Source of the DNA: Argopecten irradians
Lineage: Eukaryota; Mollusca; Bivalvia; Pectinida; Pectinidae
Length of the DNA stretch: 64,000 nt
Direction: 5' to 3'
Assembly (NCBI RefSeq): GCF_041381155.1
Contig: NC_091134.1
Span: 11,844,008 to 11,908,007 of the forward strand
In this document: in pieces, positions 1 to 11,800 of the stretch
Layout of the letters: the number at the start of each line of letters is the position of its first letter
How positions within the stretch are numbered: position 1 is the first letter of the stretch
Notes under the pieces: generated by a model
The model's database searches: none
The model's input: the letters and a program-made list of their open reading frames with translations, nothing else
Told to the model about the DNA's origin: nothing
Made by a program: the position numbers and the translations under genes

Positions 1-540
1 AACGTGCAGCAAATCTGCACCAACCGTGATAAAACGTAGGAAAAACGCAACAGAACGTGACAAAAACTGAACAAATTCATCGTGAGATTCCGGGGAACGT
101 GCTTGCTGCCCGTTCCACCACGGATCGTCTGGAAGTTTTGTTACGTCCTCGTACGCACTGTTACGTTTTGTTACGTTAATCCCGTTTTATTACGTCCTGT
201 GGCGTTCACCATCTGTACCGTGACTGCCGTGGCAAATTTTTTGACAGTTTGAAAATCTGGCACGGCACCCACGGTAATCAGATTCACGGTCGCTCACGTC
301 TGTCTATCACGTTTTTCTGCGTTGTCTCACGTTGTCTCGCGGTCACAATATTTTGTTCAAGGTAGCCTGCCAATCGGATACCCTCGGAGAAATTTCCGGT
401 AACCTTCGGAAATATAACAATATATTTCCGAAGATTCACGGAAATTACTCCGAGGTGTCGCGATTGGGTAGCCTGAAACGGGGCTGCCGTGGCTGCCGGG
501 AACATAGTGTAAACCTAGCTCAACCGATGACGTAAATCGA
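1..540. repeat. Palindromic repeat block, partial at window edge
   Basis: The block repeats short words such as TTGTTACGT and CGTGACAAAA, and holds a clear palindrome at about 365-475. Its arms read CCTCGGAGAAATTTCCGGT outward and return as ACGGAAATTACTCCGAGG around a short AT-rich centre. This looks like the fold-back end of a non-autonomous DNA element cut by the window edge. No coding sequence is recognisable; the open frames here are short and unlike known proteins. The family is not identified. Confidence 0.5.
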
Positions 541-1330
541 CTTCTTTATTTACATCCTACCAACACTTGATGAACCGTATCAAACAAGATATGTAGTAGT
601 TCCTTTTACAAATATCAAATAAATGCAAATTATAAGAAGAACGATGGTCATAGGCTGTCACCCTGAAGGTACACGAGTAAATATTTTATATATGGAACTT
701 CACGGGACCATGTATTAGTCAATGAGAGTAGCAGAAAATTAATCACAAATCTAATATCTACTCTCAGGTGCGTACATGTAGCTGAAGGATGTTGGCCGTG
801 TAAGCACTTCTTAGAGGCGAGCGCCGCAGGCGCAGGAAGAAGCTTGGAAGGTGGCCCGGGGGAGTTCCCGGGAAAAAAATATAAATTTAGATTTCAAATG
901 GTGCCATTTGGTCGCTTTTGACAGTTTTTGCGTGATCTACAATCATGCATATTAAAGAAACAGATGAATCGGTCTTATCCATATACAGAGTGAGCATCAC
1001 CACGTCAAAACTCAAACACTTACATCAAGGATTTATAAGTGAGAATATACGTCATTGCTTACATGTATGTTCTGTGAGTCCATACAATGATCTCTAATCC
1101 ACGACTTCCAAACCTGAAATGCCTAGAATCAAATTAAAGTTCCTCTCAGGCCAAAAAACCCATTACCTTCCTAAAAATTCTAATCATGAGGTGATGAGGG
1201 AACTCCATGTAATCTCACCAAAGTAGCTTTTTGACATAACATTACGCTATTTCTTTGCTGTTCATACGGATGCGAGCTAGGCTAGTCGCGAATATTACAG
1301 GTAAAACAATATACAGTTTTTATACATGTA
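541..1330. other. Intergenic, nothing recognised
   Basis: AT-rich sequence without a supported gene. A GC-rich patch near 815-870 (gcgccgcaggcgcaggaaga and cccgggggagttcccggg) resembles a dispersed repeat fragment, but I see no second copy in the window. Confidence 0.4.
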
Positions 1331-1334
1331 TATT

Positions 1335-1695
1335 AGTTCCCAATACTTTTAGATAGATTTTGACAGATTGGTTCCAAAAAATGCAAAATGCACAATAAGA
1401 CCCCTAGGGGGTACCCACATATACAATTTGAGACAAATTGCTTAAGTATTTTATGAGATCTATATTCTTGTCCGATTGATCCCAAAATGCAATGTGTATA
1501 ACTAAGGCCCTAGGGGTACCTACATGTGAAATTTGAGAAGGATAACCTACATGAAATAAGATCCCTTAAGCCCTTTCTGAGAAATAGTGGTAACAAGCAA
1601 TGTTAAAGGACGGAAGAACGGATGGAAGGACGGACGTTGGACCACGGACGAAAAGCGACTTGAATAGCCAACCATCTGATGATGGTGGGCTTAAA
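1335..1695. repeat. Interspersed repeat, CCATCATCAGATGGTGGGC family
   Basis: Units with phrases such as CCCTAGGGGGTACCCACAT and GATTGATCCCAAAATGCAAT end in ACGGACG words and CCAACCATCTGATGATGGTGGGCT (1668-1690). The same phrases occur in opposite orientation at 59495-59850 and as tandem units at 30430-30960, so this is one dispersed family. No coding capacity is visible. Confidence 0.6.
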
Positions 1696-1699
1696 ATTC

Positions 1700-2330
1700 A
1701 GTATTGGCAAAATAACTTGATAACATAATAACTGTAAATCGGATGAGGCTACAGGTACATGTAGTCACATGTAAATATCGATTTCATTATGGGCTTTCAA
1801 AGCTACACAAAAAAATGGCTGTGTATTGATTTGAAATCAGACACAACCATTAAGTGCCATAATACAGTTCTTTTGTGATTTTATAATTTAAAAAAATGTT
1901 GTAACGGTAAGATCAATGGACGTAACTATCATTTTAATAAATAAAAAAAAAAGAAAAAATATCCCTGTCCTCACTTAGGATCAATATTTGTGTTTTGTTA
2001 AACTTTATTTTCTATTGTGTGATCATTTTTCTGACCAATACGGATTGTTAAAAACCATTTTGATCCTAATGACATACAAAGGTACCTTAGTTAGCGAGAT
2101 ACTCAAAGTGTGTTCTTTTTAACACCTAAACAGAATAATAACAATACGACACTTACATCAGGAAAGCCTTTCATATTTTGATTGTGTTGGGTATATTTAT
2201 GCACGTATATTGTCACAATAGTAAGTTTTCTATATAGCGTACCATTTATTGGTGTTCGTGCCGGGGGAATGACTGTACAAAGCGACCCATTAGGTCCATA
2301 CAATACCCAATACACAAATGAAATCTATGT
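1700..2330. other. Intergenic, nothing recognised
   Basis: AT-rich sequence with homopolymer runs. No gene, array or inverted repeat is evident. Confidence 0.4.
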
Positions 2331-2706
2331 TTAAAGATGCTCCACCGCTGACAAATGGTAATTTTTCTCTATCAAAAACAGGAGCAGACGATTTAGTATT
2401 TTTCTTCAATAATAAAAAGTTACTTACTTTACACCATTACCACTATCGAAAAAAAATACCTTCTTATTTTACTTCAAAATAAAAATATCAAAAATAATTA
2501 ATTGCATCCCGAAAAAAAACCGTGGCACTTAATTAAAAAATGTCCTATATGGAATACAGTACCGATTGTGCATGCACCAAAAGCAAAATAAATTATTTTA
2601 AATCACTTTTTGTGTTGATTTGACATAGTATATACACAATTAAACACCAATCATTGCTCAAATGATGGGTATCATTTATGCTCTGTCAGCGGTGGAGCAT
2701 CTTTAA
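2331..2706. mobile_element. MITE, TTAA-flanked family, copy 1
   Basis: The ends are inverted repeats TTAAAGATGCTCCACCGC and GCGGTGGAGCATCTTTAA about 375 bp apart. The TTAA at each border fits a target duplication of the piggyBac type. The interior is AT-rich and non-coding. Three other copies lie at 38023-38358 (opposite orientation), 41908-42246 and 50640-51011. It is non-autonomous; the transposase source is inferred only from TTAA. Confidence 0.75.
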
Positions 2707-2999
2707 TTTAATGTCTTTGAAATAAGCTACACATGATAAAATTTTTTTTTTTTATTTATCACTACTACTTTACCCTCTTCCTTTAATTAAGAAATATGTT
2801 TTATTTGTAATAGCTTACAAAGAAAGCTAGAAGACAACTTGAAATAAATTGAGATTACTATTGAACTACCACAATGTGCCAATACCACACGGTCACATTA
2901 AAAAACAATGGGCCTTATTGTTGTCTCTGTTAACACAATATATGGTAGAATTGAATTATAATTACACAGTAACTTGTATGTTTACAGATTTTGGCGTTT

Positions 3000-3300
3000 T
3001 AGACCCCTCTGACCTTGAATGAAGGTCAAGGTCACTCATTTGAACAAACTTGGTAACCCTTCATCCCAGAATGCTACAGGCCCAATATCAGCACACTGGG
3101 CTACACAGTGCTTGAGCAGCACACTCCATCATCAAATTATAGTGCTAGTAAAAACAAGAAAGTGTATATTTCAGTATCATGTATGTGACCAAAGAAACCT
3201 TAGATTACATGAATGTGTAAGAAAAAATGTTAGGTATGTTGCAAGGCCCATTGTAAAAAATGGACTTGCCAGACACAACTTCAGAATTCATTCATAATGC
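3000..3300. repeat. Interspersed repeat with GACCTTGAA / TCAAGGTCA
   Basis: Carries GACCTTGAATGAAGGTCAAG followed by CCCTTCATCCCAGAATGCTA. Close relatives occur near 16045-16330, 28870-28940, 51410-51470 (reverse) and 58270-58450. It includes an exact TCAAGGTCA (3026-3034). Probably a remnant of a dispersed non-coding element; the open frame over it is incidental. Confidence 0.5.
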
Positions 3301-5125
3301 AGTTTTCATAAACGTTGTATATTCAGGTTATCATGGTGTGAAAATAAAGAAAATCCAAGCTTGGTCCAAAAATGGCCCTTTATGCTTCTAATCCTTTTGC
3401 TGACAGTTTATCCCACTCCAGAATTAACAGTCAAGAATAGAAACAAAAAATTACTTTGATAGAAAAGAAAAAAATACAACATACAAAACAAATGTTAAAA
3501 TTAATATTCTATTTATTATATTAATCAACATTTTCAATACAAAATGTACTTGACATTTCCTGCATGTCATAGTTATGTAAAAGTCAAACAAAATTGAAAA
3601 AGTATCAAGATGCATATTAACAATAAAATGTGGACGGATTATTTAAGCTTAATTCACAATTTGAGATTTATTTTTAGATGAACTTGCATAGAGAAAAAAA
3701 CACTGTATATGAATGTATATCGTAAAACGGAGAAATAGAACCTGAGAATTTAACGTTTTTTGAAAATAAATTTCATCTACAGGGGTCACAGTGACTGAGT
3801 GGTTAATATGTCTTAACATATTGCCACAAGTCCTCCTCCTCCAGACCATGTGGGGCAGTTGCCAGGAATTGGCTGCAGATCAATGGTGTTTCTTCTTTCA
3901 ATACACCTCCATGGTTTTTTTTTGTATGGAAACAGGCAAATTGACCCCTTTTGACCCCATTCCTCAGGCCTCCATGAGGTCAGCATGGCCATTTGTACAA
4001 TTTCAAGTCTGACCAGCAGTTATGAAGAAGAAGTTGATTGTTGATGGACAGATGGATGGAATGGACGGCACCATGGTACAACATACCAGTAAGCTCACCC
4101 GGCCAGACCAATGTGGTACCAAGTCTCCCAAGGATGTTTCAGACTAAAAGTTGGTTACAATATACATTTGTTGACCGGGTTTGAGGTCAACATGTGCTAT
4201 GCTGAACTAGAGGACCAAACAGTTCCTTCCAAGACTTCAACATGACACGTACATACTCATCGAAAACTCATTTTACAAATGTTTTGTGTTACCTCTATCA
4301 TGCGTTTAAATATTAAATAATTTCATTCATTACATTAGTACATGTATAATTATAATTAATGGTAATAAAGGAATTTAACACAGCCATTTTAGTTTTGAAA
4401 TTAAATTCTTAACAAGAATGGAATAATGAACTTGTGAACTATTCCACAGTAAACCGAATGATAGAAAATTGATAAAAAAAGTGATTGTGATTCTCTCTAC
4501 AGACTAATTCCATCCTGTGTATGGTATCTGCCGAGAAGTAACGAGTGCCACAATTGGTTTACTTATTGAAGTAAGTTGCTGAGTAATTAGTACAGAATAC
4601 TATTGAATTGTGATGTCATCATAACGTAAACAGTCAACACTGTCAGCAGTTCTCAGGAGCAAACATCTGAAATATTGTGTTTTTACTAAAGAATAGTATA
4701 AGGAATTCAAAGTAAAGGTAGATCTATGAAAACGTTATGAATTGATGAGTTGTAGTGAATTAAAGGAAATGCTGATGGATGACAATGGATGGATGCTGTG
4801 ATTTGAATATATCTTTATAATTATTATATAAGTAATATAATTATCTGAAGGTTAATCCAATGCTAATAGTAAGTATACTAAAAGCGTTTACGATTTGACT
4901 ACTTAAGCATGCATATCATCGGTATATATTTACAATAAATGAGAGTACAAAACAAATCAACATTGCATCACTTCTGATAACGGTGATACATATATGTATG
5001 AAACATGTCCTGCATGTTTATCGTACAAAAATTAAAGTGTGAATTACATAGGCATCAATTGAAAATAATAGTCCCATAATAGAATACGTTTGAGTTTTAT
5101 AGAAAAATATTCTAGTCATTGTAAA
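3301..5125. other. Intergenic, nothing firm
   Basis: AT-rich stretch. Around 3780-4080 there is repeat-like sequence (ACAGTGACTGAGTGGTTAA, then GACAGATGGATGGAATGGA), but no gene structure, array or inverted repeat can be supported. Confidence 0.4.
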
Positions 5126-5126
5126 A

Positions 5127-5515
5127 CAATGACATATACTCCGAAAAATACAGAGCAGTACTCCCTATCCAGTCACATTATAGTGCTAACACAATGAGCC
5201 ATACTCCCAAAGATACAGAGTAGTACACCCCATCTGGTCACATTATACTCCCAAAGATACAGAGTAGTACACCCCATCTGGTCACATTATAGTGCTAACA
5301 CAATGAGCCATACTCCCAAAGATACAGAGTAGTACACCCCATCTGGTCACATTATAGTGCTAACACAATGAGCCATACTCCCAAAGATACAGAGTAGTAC
5401 ACCCCATCTGGTCACATTATAGTGCTAACACAATGAGCCATACTCCCAAAGATACAGAGTAGTACACCCCATCTGGTCACATTATAGTGCTAACACAATG
5501 AGCCATACTCCCAAG
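5127..5515. repeat. Tandem array, 65-bp unit, about 6 copies
   Basis: Unit begins TGAGCCATACTCCCAAAGAT and contains TGGTCACATTATAGTGCTAA. Starts at 5304, 5369 and 5434 give an exact 65-bp period. The first copy is diverged and one has an internal deletion. It lies about 250 bp beyond the stop codon of the minus-strand LRR gene, so it may be in or just past its 3' untranslated region. Confidence 0.9.
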
Positions 5516-5707
5516 ATATATAGCAGTAAAAAACAAATTTGGTTAGCATTGTTTTTCACAGGCTCACAAAACCACAAATATCTGACTTGTCCAAAAATGA
5601 ACACTGCACATAACAATTACAAATGTTGTGTAGATAAAAATATTTATACTTTTGTATTGGTGTTATCTAAGATAAAAAACTATCGTGTACATAATCAAAG
5701 CCTACAC

Positions 5708-5713
5708 TTTATT
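5708..5713 (-). promoter_or_regulatory. Candidate polyadenylation signal of LRR gene
   Basis: AATAAA on the minus strand about 50 nt after the LRR stop codon. The hexamer is common in AT-rich DNA, so only its position supports it. Confidence 0.4.
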
Positions 5714-5763
5714 TTACAGAATTTTTCAAATCTGCTGTACTCTGCTACCATAAAGGTATAATT

Positions 5764-5887
5764 TTAAGCAATAACACAGCGGCTAGGTTCTTGATCAGGA
5801 ATATCCTCTTCATCTACAAACTCATCATCATCCTCTAACTTTGGAATTCCATCCAACACTTGCAGGTGAGGCAGAATTTTGAACACC
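5764..5887 (-). CDS. LRR gene, last coding exon
   Basis: Acceptor TCTATTTTCAG at 5888-5898 on the minus strand, then 124 nt to TAA. It encodes VFKILPHLQVLDGIPKL, an LRR-cap motif, then an acidic stretch (EDDDEFVDEED) and the ending SRCVIA. The first base completes a codon with the two bases left by the 11494-11558 exon (CA+G = Gln). Confidence 0.8.
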
Positions 5888-8800
5888 CTGAAAATAGACA
5901 GATTATGACATGCAATATTATCTCAAACATGTATTTTCCTTCGAGTAAAATACCTGGTATTAAGCATTCATAGCCAATGAAACTCGAATTACATGGATGA
6001 AAATCACGGAGATAATCACATATCATTAAGGTAGGTCCATACTTTTGAAAACCGCGCCAGTTCATATGATGCTAAACCGGAAGCTGCCGAGGTTGTTTTG
6101 AATTCCAGAGTGGTTTCCGATACGCTATGCTACATTCCACTTGGATATTTTTTTCAATAGGTGAAAATTGTTTACATATAATATTGAAAAGCTTAAAATC
6201 TAGCTTTAGGTCAAGTTGAACTTACAATGGAACTTACTTAGGTTGTACGTACACCTATACAAGGGAACGCTTACTTAGGTCTGTAGTTGAAACACCTATA
6301 CAAGGGAACTTACTTAGGTCTGTAAGTTGACACCTATACAAGGGAACTTACTTCGGTCTGTAGTTGACACACTATACAAGGGAACTTACTTAGGGTCTGT
6401 AGTTGACACCTATACACAAGAGATAACTTACTTTGGTCTGTAGTTGACACCTATACAAGGGAACTTACCTATAGAACGTCTGTAGTTGACACCCCTATAC
6501 AAGGGAACTAACTTAGGTCTGTAGTTGGGACTAAACTATACACATGGAACTTACTTAGGTCTGTAGTTGGACACCATACAACAGAACTTACTTAGGGTCT
6601 GTAGTTGACACTATACAAGGGAACTTAACTTAGGTCTGTAGGATTGACCACCTTTTACAAGGGCAGAACTTACTTAGGTCTGTATGTTGACACCTATACA
6701 AGAAGGAACTTACTTAGGTCTGTAGTTGACACCTATACAACAGAACTTACTTAGGTCTGTAGTTGAACACCTATACAAGGGAACTTACTTAGGTCTGTAG
6801 TTGACACCTATACAAGGGAACTTACTTAGGTCTGTAGTTGACACCTATACAATGGAAACTTACTTAGGTCTGTGAGTTGACACCCTATACAATGGAACTT
6901 ACTTAGGTCTGTAGTTGACAGCCTCTATACAAGGGAACTTACTTAGGTCTGTTGACACCTATACAATGGAACTTACTTAGGTCTGTAGTTGACACCTATA
7001 CAATGGAAACTTACTTAGGTCTGTAGTTGACTCACCTATACAAGGTAACTGTACTTAGGTCTGTAGTTGACACGTCTATACAATGGAACTTACTTTACGG
7101 TCTGTAGTTGACACCTATTTTACACGGGAACTTACTTAGGTCCTGTAGTGACACCTATACAATGGAACTTACTTAGGTCTGTAGTTGACACCTATACAAG
7201 GGAACTTACTTAGGTCTGGTAGTTGACACCTATACAAGGGAACTTACTTAGGTCTGTAGTTTGACACCTATACAACAGAACTTACTTAGGTCTGTAGTTG
7301 ACACCTATACAATGGAACTTACTTAGGTCTGTAGTTGACACCATAGGTCTGTAGTTGACACCTATACAAGGGAACTTACTTAGGTCTGTAGTTGACACCT
7401 ATACAAGGGAACTTACTTAGGTCTGTAGTTGACACCTATACAAGGGAACTTACTTAGGTCTATAGTTGACACCTATACAAGGGAACTTACTTAGGTCTGT
7501 AGTTGACACCTATACAATGGAACTTACTTAGGTCTGTAGTTGACACCTATACAAGGGAACTTACTTAGGTCTGTAGTTGACACCTATACAAGGGAACTTA
7601 CTTAGGTCTGTAGTTGACACCTATACAATGGAACTTACTTAGGTCTGTAGTTGACACCTATACAAGGGAACTTACTTAGGTCTGTAGTTGACACCTATAC
7701 AAGGGAACTTACTTAGGTCTGTAGTTGACACCTATACAAGGGAACTTACTTAGGTCTGTAGTTGACACCTATACAATGGAACTTACTTAGGTCTGTAGTT
7801 GACACCTATACAAGGGAACTTACTTAGGTCTGTAGTTGACACCTATACAAGGGAACTTACTTAGGTCTATAGTTGACACCTATACAAGGGAACTTACTTA
7901 GGTCTGTAGTTGACACCTATACAACAGAACTTACTTAGGTCTATAGTTGACACCTATACAAGGGAACTTACTTAGGTCTGTAGTTGACACCTATACAAGG
8001 GAACTTACTTAGGTCTGTAGTTGACACCTATACAAGGGAACTTACTTAGGTCTGTAGTTGACACCTATACAACAGAACTTACTTAGGTCTGTAGTTGACA
8101 CCTATACAAGGGAACTTACTTAGGTCTGTAGTTGACACCTATACAAGGGAACTTACTTAGGTCTGTAGTTGACACCTATACAACAGAACTTACTTAGGTC
8201 TATAGTTGACACCTATACAAGGGAACTTACTTAGGTCTGTAGTTGACACCTATACAACAGAACTTACTTAGGTCTGTAGTTGACACCTATACAAGGGAAC
8301 TTACTTAGGTCTGTAGTTGACACCTATACAAGGGAACTTACTTAGGTCTGTAGTTGACACCTATACAAGGGAACTTACTTAGGTCTGTAGTTGACACCTA
8401 TACAAGGGGAACTTACTTAGGTCTGTAGTTGACACCTATACACAGCGGAACTTACTTAGGTCTGTAGTTGACACCTATACAAGGGAACTTACTTAGGTCT
8501 GTAGTTGACACACCTATACAACAGAACTTACTTAGGTCTGTAGTTGACACCTATACAATGGAACTTACTTAGGTCTGTAGTTGACACCTATACAAGGAAC
8601 TTACTTAGGTCTGTAGTTGACACCTATACAATGGAACTTACTTAGGTCTATAGTTGACACCTATACAATGGAACTTACTTAGGTCTGTAGTTGACACCTA
8701 TACAAGGGAACTTACTTAGGTCTGTAGTTGACACCTATACAAGGGAACTTACTTAGGTCTGTAGTTTGACACCTATACAACAGAACTTACTTAGGTCTGT

Positions 8801-11800
8801 AGTTGACACCTATACAACAGAACTTACTTAGGTCTGTAGTTGACACCTATACAATGGAACTTACTTAGGTCTGTAGTTGACAACCTATACAACAGAACTT
8901 ACTTAGGTCTGTAGTTGACACCTATACAAGGGAACTTACTTAGGTCTGTAGTTGACACCTATACAAGGGAACTTACTTAGGTCTGTAGTTGACAGAACTA
9001 TACAAGGGAACTTACTTAGGTCTGTAGTTGACACCTATACAAGGAACTTACTTAGGGTCTGTAGTTGACACCTATACAAGTTACTTAACTTACTTAGGTC
9101 TGTAGTTGACACCTATACAAGGGAACTTACTTAGGTCTGTAGTTGACACCTATACAAGGGAAACTTACTTAGGTCTCTAGTTGACACCTATACAACAGAA
9201 CTTACTTAGGTCTGTAGTTGACACCTATACAAATGGAACTTACTTAGGTCTGTAGTTGACACCTATACAACAGAACTTATACTTAGGACATCCTTCTGTA
9301 GTTGACACCTATACAACAAGGGAACTTACTTAGGTCTGTAGTTGACACCTATACAACAGAAACTTACTTTAGGTCTGTAGTTGACACCTATACAAGTTGA
9401 GAACTTACTTAGGTCTGTAGTTGACACCTATACAAGGAACTTACTTAGGTCTGTAGTTGACACCTATACAAGGGAACTTACTTAGGTCTGTAGTTGACAC
9501 CTATACTAAGGGAACTTACTTAGGGTCTGTAGTTGACACCTATACAACAGAAACTTACTTAGGTCTGTAGTGTTGACACCTATTACAAGGGAACTTACTT
9601 AGGTCCTATAGTTGAAAAACACCTATACAACAGAACTTACTTAGGTCTGTAGTTGACACCTATACAACAGAACTTACTTAGGTCTGTAGTTGACACCTAT
9701 ACAATGGAACTTACTTAGGTCTGTAGTTGACACCTATACAAGGGAACTTACTTAGGTCTGTAGTTGACACCTATACAACGGAACTTACTTAGGTCTGTAG
9801 TTGACACCTATACAAGGGAACTTACTTAGGTCTGTAGTTTGACAACCTATACAAGGGAACTTACTTAGGTCTGTAGTTGGACACCTATACAAGGAACTTA
9901 CTTAGGTCCTGTAGTTGACACCTATACAAGGAACTACTTAGGTCTGTAGTTGACACCTATACAAGGGAACTTACTTAGGTCTGTAGTTGACACCTATACA
10001 AGGGAACTTACTTAGGTCTGTAGTTGACACCTATACAACAGGAACTTACTTATGGGTCTATAGTTGACACCTAATACAAGGGGAACTTACTTAGGTCTGT
10101 AGTTGACACCTATACAATGGGAACTTACTTAGGTCTGTAGTTGACACCTATACAAGGGAACTTACTTAGGTCTGTAGTTGACACCTATACAAGGGAACTT
10201 ACTTAGGTCTGTAGTTGACACCTATACAACAGAACTTACTTAGGTCTATAGTTGACACCTATACAATGGAACTTACTTAGGTCTGTAGTTGACACCTATA
10301 CAATGGAACTTACTTAGGTCTGTAGTTGACACCTATACAAGGGAACTTACTTAGGTCTGTAGTTGACACCTATACAACAGAACTTACTTAGGTCTGTAGT
10401 TGACACCTATACAAGGGAACTTACTTAGGTCTGTAGTATGACACCTATACAACCAGAACTTACTTAGGTCTGTAGTTTGAACACCTATACAATGGAAACT
10501 TACTTAGGTCTGTAGTTGACACCTATACAAGAGGAACTTACTTAGGTCTGTAGTTGACACCTATACAACAGAACTTACTTAGGTCTGTAGTTGTCTGTAT
10601 GGTTAGACACCTATACAATGGGAACTACTTAGGTCTGTAGTTTGACACCTATACAAAGTGGAACTTACTTAGGTCTGTAGTTGACACCTATACAATGGGA
10701 ACTTACTTAGGTCTGTAGTTGACACCTATACAAGGGAACTTACTTAGGTCTATAGTTGACACCTATACAATGGAACTTACTTAGGTCTGTAGTTGACACC
10801 TATACAACAGAACTTACTTAGGTCTGTAGTTGACACCTATACAAGGGAACTTACTTAGGTCTGTAGTTGACACCTATACAAGGTTAAACTTTACTTAGGT
10901 CTGTAGTTGACAACCTATACAAGGGAACTTACTTAGGTCTGTAGTTGTACGTTGTTGAAACTTACTTAGGTCTGAAGTCATTTACTTAGGGAAAGAAATC
11001 CGAATCCATTATAACAGAATCTACGTAGGCCATGTTGACACTATAGCTAGTGATCCTGTAGTTAAGTCTAGTTAGTCCACACCTATAGCCAGAAAGCCAT
11101 GTAGTTAGTCGTCTGTACCATGTAGTTAGCTATACAACATGTAACTACTTAGGTTATACATGTAGTTAGCTATTAGCCGAGGTAGTTTAGCTAGTTGGGG
11201 CATGTAGTTTAGCTAGTTAGGGCATGTAGTAAAGGAACTAGACATGTAGGTTAGCTATGTAGTTAGCTATTAGACATGTAGAAAGTCCACAATGCAGCCA
11301 TGCATTATCTTACATTCCTGTTATAGAATATTGAAATCACTTTCTAACTTGCAATTTACTTCACACCTAATTCACCCAATTTTTGCAATCGCATAGTATT
11401 TTCGCAAAATAGATTTGATCTCTACGAATTACTATCAACATCTTGTAATATACTTATGGTCTTTACAGTGACACCTATACGAGGGAAACTTACTGAGGTC
11501 TGTAGTTGACTTCAAATGTGAATGGGATTTCCACGGAGATTTTTTGGTGTTTTTAGAACTGGAGCCATTTGTAAAATGTATTTTAAAAGTCTATACATTT
11601 GTTATAGAGTCAGTTTGAATAAATGTAATTTTGTTATACAATGCCAGTTTGATAAAATTATAGATACGTGTATAGATCCAGTTTGTGAAAAGTATTTTAA
11701 AGTTTATATTGTATATAGCCAGTTTGTATAAATTGTAACTTAAAAGTTATTACATTGTATGTTCAGTTTGTAAGTCAAAGTTATACCATTGTATAGACCA

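Noticed and set aside
284-535. Overlapping open frames on both strands near the left edge
   Set aside because: They sit on a palindrome and resemble no protein family.
6224-10975. CRISPR-like regular repeats
   Set aside because: Units are head-to-tail without spacers, in a spliced eukaryotic gene; this is a minisatellite.
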